A stretch of 37,159 nt of DNA, from NCBI GenBank assembly GCA_947447625.1, contig CANFKS010000037.1, positions 1 to 37,159 of the forward strand, written 5' to 3'. Source of the stretch: Rhodospirillales bacterium. GTDB lineage: Bacteria; Pseudomonadota; Alphaproteobacteria; Acetobacterales; Acetobacteraceae. Below, in pieces: positions 24,031 through 32,153 of the stretch (positions are counted from its first letter, which is position 1; each line of letters opens with the position of its first letter). The notes under the pieces were generated by a model that was given only the letters and a program-made list of their open reading frames with translations, was not told the DNA's origin and did no database searches. The position numbers and the translations under genes were made by a program.

Positions 24031-24486
24031 TCACCGCGCCACCTCGTCACGCAGCACCGTAAGCCACCCCTCGATCTCTCCCTTGACCAGCGCGTTGGGA
24101 ATCCGCCCCTCAGCCGCACCCGAGCGCAGATAATGCTCACCGCCCGATGCCACATCGCCGCGCTTCACCGCGTCGGCCACATCGGGATAGGTGGTCGCGT
24201 AAAAATCCTCGTTGACCGTCGGCCCCGCCCCGCTACGCCCCTCGAAATAACCCTGCTCAATGAAATGCGCCCGCAGATCCGTGATCTGCCCGCTGGCATG
24301 AGCCTCGGCGATATCGGGATTGTTGCGCAAATAAAACTCCGATGAAAACGGCGCGGCCTCAGCCAGCGACTGCAAAAAATGCCGCAAAACCTTCGCATCC
24401 ACGGCGATCTTCGACTTGCTCAACAGCCGCTCACGATTGATCCGCAGCGCGCGGAGAAAGATTTCGATGTGGGGAAGATACTCCAT
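24031..24486 (-). CDS. Small stand-alone protein of the FYxxxxPDV repeat type
   Basis: The 151-residue protein has no signal peptide or catalytic motif. After a helical N-terminus (about 1-45), it carries two copies of the repeat that opens the 922-residue glycosyltransferase: SEFYLRNNPDIAEA...HFIEQGYFEGR and EDFYATTYPDVADA...HYLRSGAAEGR. It is encoded 41 nt upstream of that gene on the same strand, so the two are probably cotranscribed and may interact through the shared repeat. It could instead be a split-off N-terminal part of a former longer enzyme. The ATG at 24486 follows a GGGG-rich sequence. Confidence 0.75.
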   Translation of the reverse strand: MEYLPHIEIFLRALRINRERLLSKSKIAVDAKVLRHFLQSLAEAAPFSSEFYLRNNPDIAEAHASGQITDLRAHFIEQGYFEGRSGAGPTVNEDFYATTYPDVADAVKRGDVASGGEHYLRSGAAEGRIPNALVKGEIEGWLTVLRDEVAR

Positions 24487-24636
24487 GCCCCGGCCGACCC
24501 CCAGATATTTTTACACAAAATTGCAATTGCGTTTTTAATGGGCAAAGCCACACAGCGCAACGACAATTTCTTAAAAATAGCCATTTTTCGTCATGCGCCC
24601 AAACAAAAACTCCCCCCCCCGCCGCCAATCCCGACC
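24487..24636. promoter_or_regulatory. AT-rich upstream region of the glycosyltransferase string
   Basis: The 150 nt in front of the 151-residue gene are markedly AT-richer than the surroundings (for example TTTTTACACAAAATTGCAATT at about 24508-24528) and include a run of nine C at 24612-24620. This is the likely promoter of the minus-strand glycosyltransferase genes; I cannot assign exact -35/-10 boxes. Confidence 0.4.
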
Positions 24637-24740
24637 TAGAGCCTGATGATTTTTGGTGGAATCACCAAAAATCTGAATCAGGCGATCAAACAAAGAGTTA
24701 GAGCCGGATGCCTTCGCTATCAGAAGGCATCCGGCTCTAA
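24637..24740. repeat. Composite palindromic repeat (hairpin B, spacer, hairpin A), inverted copy
   Basis: Hairpin B (about 24641-24683) pairs GATTTTTGGTG with CACCAAAAATC. The spacer GATCAAACAAAGAG is the reverse complement of the spacer in the other copies. Hairpin A has perfect 18-bp arms at 24698-24715 and 24723-24740 around GGATGCCTTC and a 7-nt loop. The unit starts TAGAGC and ends GCTCTA, and is 104 bp long. The TAG stop of the acyltransferase-like gene lies within the right arm (24737-24739 on the minus strand). Confidence 0.88.
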
Positions 24741-25534
24741 GCGGTCAACCCAAGCCGCGCCCGCTCCTCGGCACTCATGCCAAGGCTGCTCCGCCCCCAG
24801 CTGATCCCCTGGCGCAACACCCGCGCCGGCACACCGGCCGCCACCGACAGGTCGGGCACGAAACCCTTCACCATCGCCCGCGCGCCCACAATGCTGCCCC
24901 GACCCACCCGCTCGCAACTCAGCAGCAGCGCATCCTGCCCGAGCCAGACATGCCGCTCCAGCACCGTGTCGCACGCCGCGCGATTGATCTGCCCCCCGCT
25001 GCGCAGGTCATGGATGGCGTGCATGTCGTAGTTTCGGATCCAAACATCATTCGAAATCAACGCATCATCACCGATCACACAACTCCGCCCGCTGCCCTCC
25101 AGTTCGATCGAAACCCCCACCGCCGTCGCCCCCGCGCCCCAGAACACCAACTGGTCGTCCGAGCGCAGCAACATCTCGTTGATCCGCACGAAGCCCTCCG
25201 CGCCGCAATCGTTCAGCACGAACAGCCCGCGGTCCCCCAACATCCGGATCGAGGCGACACAACTGCCCTGCCATGACGCATTGTCGAGCGCGATCACATT
25301 GCCCTCGCCCCCCGCCATCACCCGGATCTCCCCCACCGGCCGGTCCAGATCCGTCACCAGCACACCAGGCGCACCGCCCACCACTTCGATCCCAAGCTGA
25401 CGCAACAGCGGATCAGCCCCATCAAGCGCGATATAACCGCGCGCTGCCATCACCGCATCGTCGATGTCGGTGATCTCGGGCCGCAACCAGCCTCGCAGCT
25501 GCGCCGCCATAGGTTCAGATATCAGAGAAAACAT
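24737..25534 (-). CDS. Left-handed beta-helix (hexapeptide) acyltransferase-like protein
   Basis: The 265-residue protein ends in a left-handed beta-helix: CVIGDDALISNDVWIRNYDM, then HVWLGQDALLLSCERVGRGS and IVGARAMVKGFVPDLSVAAG VPARV, the last part being the usual end of such acyltransferases. The N-terminal about 130 residues (GNVIALDNASWQGSCVASIR and so on) also look beta-helical but are not family-typical. It probably O-acetylates a sugar of the nearby polysaccharide; the acyl donor and acceptor are inferred. The start is uncertain: ATG 25534, GTG 25540 or ATG 25510. None has a strong ribosome-binding site. The stop codon is inside the palindromic repeat. Confidence 0.75.
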   Translation of the reverse strand: MFSLISEPMAAQLRGWLRPEITDIDDAVMAARGYIALDGADPLLRQLGIEVVGGAPGVLVTDLDRPVGEIRVMAGGEGNVIALDNASWQGSCVASIRMLGDRGLFVLNDCGAEGFVRINEMLLRSDDQLVFWGAGATAVGVSIELEGSGRSCVIGDDALISNDVWIRNYDMHAIHDLRSGGQINRAACDTVLERHVWLGQDALLLSCERVGRGSIVGARAMVKGFVPDLSVAAGVPARVLRQGISWGRSSLGMSAEERARLGLTA

Positions 25535-25540
25535 GCACAC

Positions 25541-25714
25541 ACCCCGCCGCGGTCATCCAATTGATAATTGATGAATAACGCACTTGTTAACCCTTAAATT
25601 TGACGATTCTCGACATTTCCTCTCCCGCCGGGATTGCCCTGCGCCAAACGGGCTGTCACGTTCCGCCACGGAGCGGACCAACGGCCCATCCACAAAAGCG
25701 ATGAAGAGGATGAC
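25541..25714. promoter_or_regulatory. Divergent promoter region between the acyltransferase-like gene and rmlB
   Basis: The two genes start back to back here. An AT-rich core lies at about 25559-25620 (TTGATAATTGATGAATAACG and a TTAAATTT block), unlike the GC-rich flanks, and is the probable promoter area for both directions. AGAGGA is placed 4 nt before the rmlB ATG at 25715. Confidence 0.45.
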
Positions 25715-26803
25715 ATGCGGATACTCCTGACCGGCGGGTGCGGCTTCATCGGCTCCGCAGTCATCCGCCACGCCCTGCGCGCAACCGATCACACCATCAT
25801 CACCATCGACAAGATGACCTACGCCGCCTCGGAGGATGCGCTCGAGGCCGGCCGCACCAGCCCGCGCCACACCCTGATCCGCGCCGACATCTGCGACCCC
25901 GCCGCCCTGCGCGCCGCTTTCGCCACCCACCAGCCGGACGCCGTGATGCACCTCGCCGCCGAAAGCCATGTCGATCGCTCGATCGACGGCCCCGGCGCCT
26001 TCATCCAGACCAACATCGTCGGCACCTACACCCTGCTCGACGCCGCCCGCGAATACTGGTCCGCCCTCCCCGCTGACCGCAAGGCCGCCTTCCGCTTCCA
26101 TCACATCTCGACCGACGAAGTTTTCGGCGCGCTGCACGCAAACGACCCACCCTTCACTGAAACCACCGCCTACGATCCACGCTCTCCCTATTCCGCCAGC
26201 AAAGCCGCCTCCGATCACCTGGTCCGCGCCTGGCATCACACCTACGGGCTGCCCACCCTGGTCTCCAACACCGTCAACAACTACGGGCCGTGGCAATTCC
26301 CCGAAAAACTGATCCCGCTCGTCATCCTCAACGCTCTCGAAGGCAAGCCCCTGCCGGTCTACGGCGACGGCTCCAACATGCGGGACTGGCTGTTCGTCGA
26401 CGACCATGCCGAAGCCCTCCTCAAAATCGTCGAACACGGCGCAATCGGCGCCACCTATGCCATCGGCGCCCGCCAGCCGCGCACCAATCTGCACGTCGTC
26501 CACGCCATCTGCGCCGCCCTCGACACCCGCCTGCCCGACCCTGCGGGCCCGCGCAGCCGCCTCATAACCTTCGTCACCGACCGTCCCGGCCATGACTTCC
26601 GCTACGAGATCGACCCGTCCAACGCCGAACAGGCCCTCGCCTGGACCGCGCCCAACGATTTCGAAACCGGCCTCGGCAAAACCATCGACTGGTATCTCGG
26701 CAACCGCCCCTGGTGGGAGCCGATCCGCGCCGCCCGCTACGCCGGGCAACGCCTCGGCACGCCGGGCAACACCTCGGCACAACGAAAGCAGCGTGACGCA
26801 TGA
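25715..26803 (+). CDS. rmlB: dTDP-glucose 4,6-dehydratase
   Basis: This is the second step of dTDP-L-rhamnose synthesis: NAD-dependent 4,6-dehydration of dTDP-glucose. The 362-residue short-chain dehydrogenase-type protein has the nucleotide-binding GGCGFIG (7-13), the catalytic STDE segment (132-135) and YSASK (Tyr159, Lys163), then [15 protein letters not shown] and [16 protein letters not shown] chose the ATG at 25715, with AGAGGA close upstream; the longer frame from 25634 is not family-like. The last 14 or so codons are altered by a 20-bp tandem duplication, and the stop now overlaps rmlA by 4 nt. Confidence 0.96.
   Translation: MRILLTGGCGFIGSAVIRHALRATDHTIITIDKMTYAASEDALEAGRTSPRHTLIRADICDPAALRAAFATHQPDAVMHLAAESHVDRSIDGPGAFIQTNIVGTYTLLDAAREYWSALPADRKAAFRFHHISTDEVFGALHANDPPFTETTAYDPRSPYSASKAASDHLVRAWHHTYGLPTLVSNTVNNYGPWQFPEKLIPLVILNALEGKPLPVYGDGSNMRDWLFVDDHAEALLKIVEHGAIGATYAIGARQPRTNLHVVHAICAALDTRLPDPAGPRSRLITFVTDRPGHDFRYEIDPSNAEQALAWTAPNDFETGLGKTIDWYLGNRPWWEPIRAARYAGQRLGTPGNTSAQRKQRDA
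26741..26780 (+). repeat. 20-bp tandem duplication near the 3' end of rmlB
   Basis: The unit GCCGGGCAACGCCTCGGCAC (26741-26760) is repeated directly at 26761-26780 with one change. Because 20 is not a multiple of three, the second copy and the remaining bases are read in a new frame. With a single copy rmlB would end ...AGQRLGTTKAA at a TGA 3 nt before the rmlA ATG. With two copies it extends to a TGA overlapping that ATG. Confidence 0.9.
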
Positions 26804-27675
26804 AGGGCATTCTCCTCGCCGGCGGCTCCGGCACGCGGCTCCATCCCATGACCCTGGCCGCCTCCAAGCAGTTGCTGCCGGTCTACGACAAGCCGATGGT
26901 CTATTATCCGCTCACCGTCCTGATGCTCTCAGGCATCCGCGACATCATGATCATCTCAACACCGACCGACCTGCCGCAATTCAAGCGCCTGCTCGGTGAC
27001 GGCTCCCGCCTCGGCTGCACATTCACCTACGCCGAACAACCCAGCCCCGACGGCCTTGCCCAGGCCTTCCACATCGGACGCGACTGGATCGCCGGCGAAG
27101 CCTGCGCCCTGGCCCTCGGCGACAACCTGATTTTCGGCGACCACCTCTCCCGCATCCTCCAGGCCGCCGCCGCCCGTCAGACCGGCGCCACCGTCTTCGC
27201 CTATCAGGTGCGCGACCCGGAACGCTACGGCGTCGTCAAAATGGACCCGGACGGCCGCGCCCTCAGCATCGTCGAAAAACCGGCTCTCCCGGAATCCAAC
27301 TGGGCCGTCATCGGCCTGTATTTCTACGACACCCGCGTGACAGACCTGGCCGCCCGGGTAACACCCTCCGCCCGCGGCGAACTTGAGATCACCGACCTCA
27401 ACCGCCTCTATATGGATATGGGTGAACTCACCGTCGAACGCCTCGGCCGCGGCTGCGCCTGGCTTGATGCCGGCACACCGGACAGCCTGATCCAGGCCGC
27501 AACCTTCGTGCAGACCATCCAGTCCCGCCAAGGCATGCTGGTTGGCTGCCCCGAGGAGGTCGCCTTCCGCATGGGCTGGATCGACGCCGAACAACTCCGC
27601 GCCCAGGCCCGCGCCCTCGGCAAAACCGAACTCGGCCGCGTCCTGACCGACCTGGCCGACGGCAAACACGAGTAG
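26800..27675 (+). CDS. rmlA: Glucose-1-phosphate thymidylyltransferase
   Basis: This is the first step of dTDP-L-rhamnose synthesis, joining glucose-1-phosphate and dTTP. The 291-residue length is standard. The nucleotidyltransferase signature GGSGTRLHP (8-16) is followed by [16 protein letters not shown], and the metal and sugar region includes [10 protein letters not shown] and [19 protein letters not shown]. Its ATG overlaps the rmlB stop (ATGA). The enzyme is normally feedback-inhibited by dTDP-rhamnose; nothing in the sequence suggests otherwise. Confidence 0.97.
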   Translation: MKGILLAGGSGTRLHPMTLAASKQLLPVYDKPMVYYPLTVLMLSGIRDIMIISTPTDLPQFKRLLGDGSRLGCTFTYAEQPSPDGLAQAFHIGRDWIAGEACALALGDNLIFGDHLSRILQAAAARQTGATVFAYQVRDPERYGVVKMDPDGRALSIVEKPALPESNWAVIGLYFYDTRVTDLAARVTPSARGELEITDLNRLYMDMGELTVERLGRGCAWLDAGTPDSLIQAATFVQTIQSRQGMLVGCPEEVAFRMGWIDAEQLRAQARALGKTELGRVLTDLADGKHE

Positions 27676-27680
27676 CCCCC

Positions 27681-28235
27681 GTGAAGATCGAGCCCCTCGC
27701 CATCCCCGACCTCCTGCTCGTCACCCCGGCCCGTTTGGGCGACAGGCGCGGATTCTTTTCCGAAACCTGGAACCAGGCCCGCTTCGCCACAGCCGGCATC
27801 CCCGGCCCCTTCATCCAGGACAACCACTCTCTCTCCGAAAAACGCGGCACCTTGCGTGGCCTGCACTGCCAGATCGCCCCCTCCATTCAGGGCAAGCTGG
27901 TCCGCGTGCTCAAGGGCGCCATCTGGGACGTCGCGGTCGACATCCGCCGCGCCTCCCCCACCTACGGCCAGCACGCAGCGGCCATCCTTTCGGCCGATAA
28001 CTGGTCCCAGCTCTGGGTCCCCGGCGGCTTCCTGCACGGCTTCGTCACCCTCGAACCCGATACCGAGGTCCATTACAAAGTGACCGGCGGCTCCTACGAC
28101 CCCGCAGCCGAACGCGGCGTCATCTGGAACGACCCCGACCTCGCTTTGCCCTGGCCGGTCGACCCGGCCGAGGTCCATCTCTCCGACAAAGACACCAAAC
28201 TCCCCCGCCTCAAAGACTGCGCCCCGTGGTACTGA
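27681..28235 (+). CDS. rmlC: dTDP-4-dehydrorhamnose 3,5-epimerase
   Basis: This enzyme performs the third step of the rhamnose pathway. The 184-residue cupin-fold protein has the expected landmarks: DRRGFFSETWNQARF near the N-terminus, then FIQDNHSLSEKRGTLRGLHC with the catalytic His in RGLH, then KLVRVLKGAIWDVAVDIR and VPGGFLHGFVTLEPDTEV. The start is a GTG at 27681, 5 nt after the rmlA stop. The 3' end overlaps the rmlD start by 10 nt. Confidence 0.96.
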   Translation: MKIEPLAIPDLLLVTPARLGDRRGFFSETWNQARFATAGIPGPFIQDNHSLSEKRGTLRGLHCQIAPSIQGKLVRVLKGAIWDVAVDIRRASPTYGQHAAAILSADNWSQLWVPGGFLHGFVTLEPDTEVHYKVTGGSYDPAAERGVIWNDPDLALPWPVDPAEVHLSDKDTKLPRLKDCAPWY

Positions 28236-29122
28236 GCGCCGCCCCCATCCTCGTCACCGGCGGCACCGGCCAACTCGCCACCGCACTGCTCGCCGCCCGT
28301 GGCCGCCGCGCGATGCTGCATGCCGGCCGCCCCGATTTCGACTTTGACCGCCTCGACAGCATTTCCGCCTGCCTCCGCGCCGCCGCCCCCAGCCTCATCA
28401 TCAACGCCGCCGCCTACACCGCCGTCGACCGCGCCGAATCCGAGCCCGACGCCGCACGCCGCGCCAACACCGACGGCCCCCGCCTCATTGCCGAATACTG
28501 CGCCGCCACCAACACCCCCCTGATCCATATCTCCACCGACTACGTCTTCGATGGCGAAAAACACGCCCCCTACCTCGAAACCGACCCCACCAACCCCACC
28601 ACCATCTACGGCACCACCAAGCGCGACGGCGAAGACGCCATCCTCGCAACCGGCGCACCCGCCATCATCCTGCGCACCGCCTGGGTCTACGCCGCCACCG
28701 GCCGCAACTTCGTGCTCACCATGCTCAACGCCGCAAAAAAAACCACCGAACTCCGCGTCGTGGCCGACCAGACCGGCTGCCCCACCGCCGCCCACGACCT
28801 CGCCGCCGTCATCATCCGCATCGCTGACCGCATCGCCACGGCCGGCTGGTCCGCCCAATGGCGCGGCCTCTACCATGCCGCCGGCAGCGGCGCGACCACC
28901 TGGCACGGCCTCGCCACCGCCACCTTCGCCGAAGCCGCCCAATACGGCACCACCCCGCCCACCATCATCCCCATCGCCACCGCCGACTGGCCCACCCCGG
29001 CCCGCCGCCCCGCCAACAGCCGCCTCGACTGCTCCAAACTCGGCCGGACCTTCGGCATCGCCCTGCCCGATTGGCGAAACGCTTTGTCACGAACACTTAA
29101 AATTGTATATAACGTAAAATAA
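28226..29122 (+). CDS. rmlD: dTDP-4-dehydrorhamnose reductase
   Basis: This NAD(P)H-dependent enzyme performs the final step to dTDP-L-rhamnose. The 298-residue protein shows the Rossmann motif VTGGTGQLA (10-18), then NAAAYTAVDRAE, HISTDYVFDG and the catalytic YGTTK segment (about residues 129-133). The start is a GTG at 28226 inside the end of rmlC, so the four genes rmlBACD form one tightly coupled unit. The last codons run into a conspicuously AT-rich stretch, in contrast to the very C-rich body of the gene. Confidence 0.95.
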   Translation: MVLSAAPILVTGGTGQLATALLAARGRRAMLHAGRPDFDFDRLDSISACLRAAAPSLIINAAAYTAVDRAESEPDAARRANTDGPRLIAEYCAATNTPLIHISTDYVFDGEKHAPYLETDPTNPTTIYGTTKRDGEDAILATGAPAIILRTAWVYAATGRNFVLTMLNAAKKTTELRVVADQTGCPTAAHDLAAVIIRIADRIATAGWSAQWRGLYHAAGSGATTWHGLATATFAEAAQYGTTPPTIIPIATADWPTPARRPANSRLDCSKLGRTFGIALPDWRNALSRTLKIVYNVK

Positions 29123-29160
29123 TGTAATGATTTACCGCGCAGGATCGCCTATATCCTGCA
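29095..29160 (+). promoter_or_regulatory. AT-rich block and small hairpin before the GT2 gene
   Basis: The bases from about 29095 to 29137 are almost free of G/C (AAAATTGTATATAACG, AAAATAATGTAATGATTT) and overlap the last rmlD codons. They are followed by a 7-bp hairpin (29139-29145 with 29153-29159). The block could be a secondary promoter for the GT2 gene at 29164. No clear Shine-Dalgarno sequence precedes that gene's ATG. Confidence 0.35.
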
Positions 29161-29163
29161 GAC

Positions 29164-30108
29164 ATGCTCCAGCGCCTGCCCGAAAACCGAGTGGCCATCC
29201 TGCTCTCAACCTTCAACGGCGAACGCTTCCTGCCGGCCCAGCTTGAGAGCCTCCTCGCACAAACCTTCGAGGAATGGACCCTCTACTGGCGCGATGACGG
29301 CTCGACCGACAAGACCGTCGCAGTCGTGGAGGCCTTCGCCCGCATTGCCGGACAGGGCCGCTGCGTCCAGCTGCAATGCACCTCCACCCGCCTGCACCCC
29401 GCCGCCAGCTACCTCACGCTCCTTGGTGCCGTGCAAAACCTGCTCGCCGACACCGACATGGTCGCCTTCGCCGACCAGGACGATGTCTGGCTTCCCAACA
29501 AACTCGCCCGCGGCGTCACCGCATTGCGCAGCCTCGATACGGAAGTCCCCGCCCTCTATTGCGCCCGCCAGATGCTGGTCGACGAGGCATTGAACCCTAT
29601 CGGCCTCTCCCGCAAAATCACCCCGTCCCCCGGCTTCCCCGCCGCCCTCATCCAAAACGTCACCACCGGCTGCACCCTGGTGCTCAATCGCCGCGCCGTC
29701 GCCATGCTCGCCAACAGCACCCCGCCAGCAGCCAGCTTGCATGATTGGTGGTGCTACCTCGTCATCACCGCCGGCGGTGGCCGCCTCATCACCGACGACG
29801 AAGCCACCGTCCTCTACCGCCAACACCCCGCCAACCTGATCGGCGCCGTCAACTCCATGCCACGCCGCGCCCTCGCCGCCCTGCGCCGCGGCCGCGCCAT
29901 CTACATGGAGGTCCTGCGCCAACACCTCGCAGCCCTCCTCGCCCAGCCACACCTCCTCACGCCCGCCACCCGCGCCCAGGTCGAAACCATCGACCGCGCC
30001 CTCAAAGGCAGCCTCCTCCGCCGCCTCGCCGCCCTCTTCATGCCCGGCCTGCGCCGCCAGACCGCCCCCGAAATGGCCGGCTTCTGGATCTGGTTCCTCG
30101 CCGGCTAG
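29164..30108 (+). CDS. Glycosyltransferase family 2, rhamnosyltransferase-like
   Basis: The 314-residue GT-A fold protein starts VAILLSTFNGERFLPAQLES and has the nucleotide-sugar motifs WRDDGSTDKT (about 37-46) and FADQDDVWLPNKL, the latter being typical of the RfbF/RfbN-like rhamnosyltransferase branch of GT2. Later LHDWWCYLVITAGGG and YRQHPANLIG also fit this branch. It directly follows rmlBACD, so dTDP-L-rhamnose is the likely donor, which is an inference from context. No membrane segment is seen in the N-terminal two-thirds; the C-terminus (MAGFWIWFLAG) is hydrophobic and may touch the membrane. Confidence 0.85.
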   Translation: MLQRLPENRVAILLSTFNGERFLPAQLESLLAQTFEEWTLYWRDDGSTDKTVAVVEAFARIAGQGRCVQLQCTSTRLHPAASYLTLLGAVQNLLADTDMVAFADQDDVWLPNKLARGVTALRSLDTEVPALYCARQMLVDEALNPIGLSRKITPSPGFPAALIQNVTTGCTLVLNRRAVAMLANSTPPAASLHDWWCYLVITAGGGRLITDDEATVLYRQHPANLIGAVNSMPRRALAALRRGRAIYMEVLRQHLAALLAQPHLLTPATRAQVETIDRALKGSLLRRLAALFMPGLRRQTAPEMAGFWIWFLAG

Positions 30109-30165
30109 TTCTATCGTCATACTCCGGTGCTAAACTGGCCTCCCACCCCCCAGGGAGCCCCGATC

Positions 30166-31188
30166 ATGATCTACCGCAACCTCGGCCGCAGCGGCCTTCA
30201 GGTCTCCCCGATCTGCCTCGGCGCCATGAACTTCGGCGGCCCCACCGACGCCGCCGAAGCCACCCGCCTCATCGCCATCGCCCGAGACGCCGGCATCACC
30301 TTCATCGACACCGCCAACGTCTACACCGCCGGCCGCTCCGAAGAGATCATCGGCGCCGCCATCCACGCCGACCGCCATCGCTGGGTGCTGGCCACCAAGG
30401 TCAACGGCGCCACCGGCGAGGGCCCCAACGAACGCGGCTCGTCCCGCAAAGCCATCATCGACGCCGCCCACGCCAGCCTCAAACGCCTCAACACCGACTA
30501 TATCGACGTCTACTACCTCCACCGCGAAGACCTCCGCACGCCACTCGCCGAATCGGTCCGCGCCATGGCCGACCTCCAGCGCGCCGGCGCCATCCGCTAC
30601 TTCGCCCTCTCCAACCACAAATCCTGGCGCGTCGCCGAAATCTGCCACATCTGCGACGACATGGGCATCGACCGCCCCGTCGCCAGCCAACCCTACTACA
30701 ACGCCATGAACCGCACGCTCGAGATCGAACACCTCCCGGCCTGCGCCTATTTCGGCCTCGGCGTCGTCCCCTACTCCCCCGTCGCCCGCGGCGTCCTCAC
30801 CGCCAAATACGACCCCGACGCCCCCCCGCCCAACGACAGCCGCGCCGCCCGCCAGGATCGGCGCATGATGCAAACCGAATTCCGCCGCGAATCCCTCCTC
30901 ATCGCCAAGACCCTGCAAACCCACGCCGCCGCCCGCGGCATCACGCCGGGCCAATTCGCCTTCGCCTGGGTCCTCAACAACCGCCTCGTCACCTCCGTCA
31001 TCGCAGGCCCGCGCACCGAAGACCACTTGCGCGATTATCTCGGCGCCCTCACCTACCGCTTCACCGCCGAAGACGAAGCCCTGGTCGACAGCCTCGTCCC
31101 CCCCGGCCACCCCTCCACCCCCGGCTACACCGACCCGACCGACCCCGTCCTCGGTCGCATCCCCTATTCCACCGGAGACCAAGCATGA
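30166..31188 (+). CDS. Aldo/keto reductase
   Basis: The 340-residue TIM-barrel oxidoreductase has the start YRNLGRSGLQVSPICLGAMN and the catalytic tetrad pattern: Asp in FIDTANVY, the following Tyr, Lys in LATKVNG and His in YYLHRED. The C-terminal NADPH-site region (VIAGPRTEDHLRDYLGAL) is family-typical. The ATG at 30166 is preceded by AGGGAG at 8 nt; an in-frame ATG at 30127 adds 13 poor residues. The stop overlaps the next gene (ATGA). The physiological substrate is unknown, and a link to the polysaccharide genes is not required. Confidence 0.92.
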   Translation: MIYRNLGRSGLQVSPICLGAMNFGGPTDAAEATRLIAIARDAGITFIDTANVYTAGRSEEIIGAAIHADRHRWVLATKVNGATGEGPNERGSSRKAIIDAAHASLKRLNTDYIDVYYLHREDLRTPLAESVRAMADLQRAGAIRYFALSNHKSWRVAEICHICDDMGIDRPVASQPYYNAMNRTLEIEHLPACAYFGLGVVPYSPVARGVLTAKYDPDAPPPNDSRAARQDRRMMQTEFRRESLLIAKTLQTHAAARGITPGQFAFAWVLNNRLVTSVIAGPRTEDHLRDYLGALTYRFTAEDEALVDSLVPPGHPSTPGYTDPTDPVLGRIPYSTGDQA

Positions 31189-32114
31189 ATTTCGGCATCC
31201 ACAACCCATCCTGGCACTTCCCCGGCGCCCCCACCGACCTTTTCGCCGGCCTCGCCGCCCGCGCCCAATGGGCCGAAGCCAACGGCTTCACCTGGTATTC
31301 CGTCATGGACCACCTGGTGCAAATCCCCATCGCCGGCGCTCCCGATGAACCCTTCATGGAAGGCTGGACCGCGCTGACCGGCCTCGCCGCCGTCACCAAA
31401 TCCATCCGCCTCGCCACCCTCGTCACCTCCGTGCACTACCGCAACCCCGCCCTCCTCGCCAAAATCGCCGCCGGCGTCGATCACATCAGCAACGGCCGCC
31501 TCACCTTCGGCTTCGGCGCCGGCTGGTTCGAAAGCGAATACCAACAATACGGCTACGATTTCCCCCCCGAACCCGCCACCCGCATCCGCCAGATGGTCGA
31601 GGCGCTGCGCCTCATCAAAGCCCTCTGGACCCAGGAGCGCACCACCTTCCACGGCCAGTGGTTCAAAGCCGAAAACGCCATCCTCGAACCCAAGCCCACC
31701 CAACGCCCCCACCCCCCCATCATGATCGGCGGCTCCGGCGAAACCATGACACTGCGCGCCGTCGCCCGCCACGCCAACGCCTGCAACCTCTTCGGAGACC
31801 CCGCCACCATCCGCGCCAAACTCGCCACCCTCAAACGCCACTGCGACGAAAACAACCGCGACTACACCGACATCGAACGCACCTGCACCACCAGCTTCCT
31901 CCTGGCCCGCACCCAAGCCGAAGCCCAGGCCAAGGCCCAACACCTCGACGCCGCCCCGGTCTTCCGCGGCCTCGTCGGCTCCGTCGCCCAAGCCACCGAC
32001 CTCATCGGCCAGTTCCAGGACGCCGGCATCCAACTCCTGATCAGCAGCAGCTGGCGCAACGATTTCGAGACGCAGGAATTGCTGGCGTCCGAGATCATGC
32101 CGAATTTCAAGTGA
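31185..32114 (+). CDS. LLM-class (luciferase-like) flavin-dependent oxidoreductase
   Basis: The 309-residue protein belongs to the bacterial luciferase/F420-type TIM-barrel superfamily. It has MNFGIHNPSWHFPGAPTDLF at the start, then WYSVMDHLVQIP, then TLVTSVHYRNPALLAKIAAG and VDHISNGRLTFGFGAGWFE, and PPIMIGGSGETMTLRAVARH. Sequence alone does not decide between FMN and F420. The start at 31185 overlaps the aldo/keto reductase stop by 4 nt, and the two may act on related substrates. A strong hairpin follows 3 nt after the stop. Confidence 0.9.
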   Translation: MNFGIHNPSWHFPGAPTDLFAGLAARAQWAEANGFTWYSVMDHLVQIPIAGAPDEPFMEGWTALTGLAAVTKSIRLATLVTSVHYRNPALLAKIAAGVDHISNGRLTFGFGAGWFESEYQQYGYDFPPEPATRIRQMVEALRLIKALWTQERTTFHGQWFKAENAILEPKPTQRPHPPIMIGGSGETMTLRAVARHANACNLFGDPATIRAKLATLKRHCDENNRDYTDIERTCTTSFLLARTQAEAQAKAQHLDAAPVFRGLVGSVAQATDLIGQFQDAGIQLLISSSWRNDFETQELLASEIMPNFK

Positions 32115-32117
32115 AGG

Positions 32118-32153
32118 GGTAGCGCTTCTTTTTTGAAAAAAAGAAGCGCTACC
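32118..32153. terminator. Bidirectional hairpin terminator between the LLM gene and recQ
   Basis: Perfect 17-bp arms at 32118-32134 and 32137-32153 (GGTAGCGCTTCTTTTTT and its complement) leave only two unpaired bases. The upper stem is A6/T6, so it reads as GC stem plus U-tract-like run from either side. It sits exactly between two convergent genes: 3 nt after the LLM stop and touching the recQ stop at 32153-32155. Intrinsic termination in both directions is the natural reading. Confidence 0.8.

Noticed and set aside
22394-24133. 579-codon plus-strand open frame opposite the GT2/WbsX gene
   Set aside because: It is the complement of a clear multidomain protein and has no recognisable fold or ribosome-binding site.
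24637-24683. Possible descent of the composite palindrome from the IS630 end at 80-122
   Set aside because: Both contain a TCAGATTT-like string and TA at an end, but the match is only about 8-11 bases and the rest does not align. Too weak to claim.
28094-28942. Glycine-rich minus-strand frames opposite rmlC/rmlD, and similar ones opposite the AKR and LLM genes
   Set aside because: Low-complexity Gly/Val/Ala proteins arise mechanically from the complement of C-rich coding DNA. The rml genes on the other strand are unambiguous.
29745-31184. Plus-strand open frame of nearly 480 codons in front of the LLM gene, rich in Arg, Pro and His
   Set aside because: It overlaps the GT2 and aldo/keto reductase genes in another frame, has extreme Arg/Pro/His composition and no domain. 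It is an artefact of C-rich codon positions; only the part from 31185 is real.
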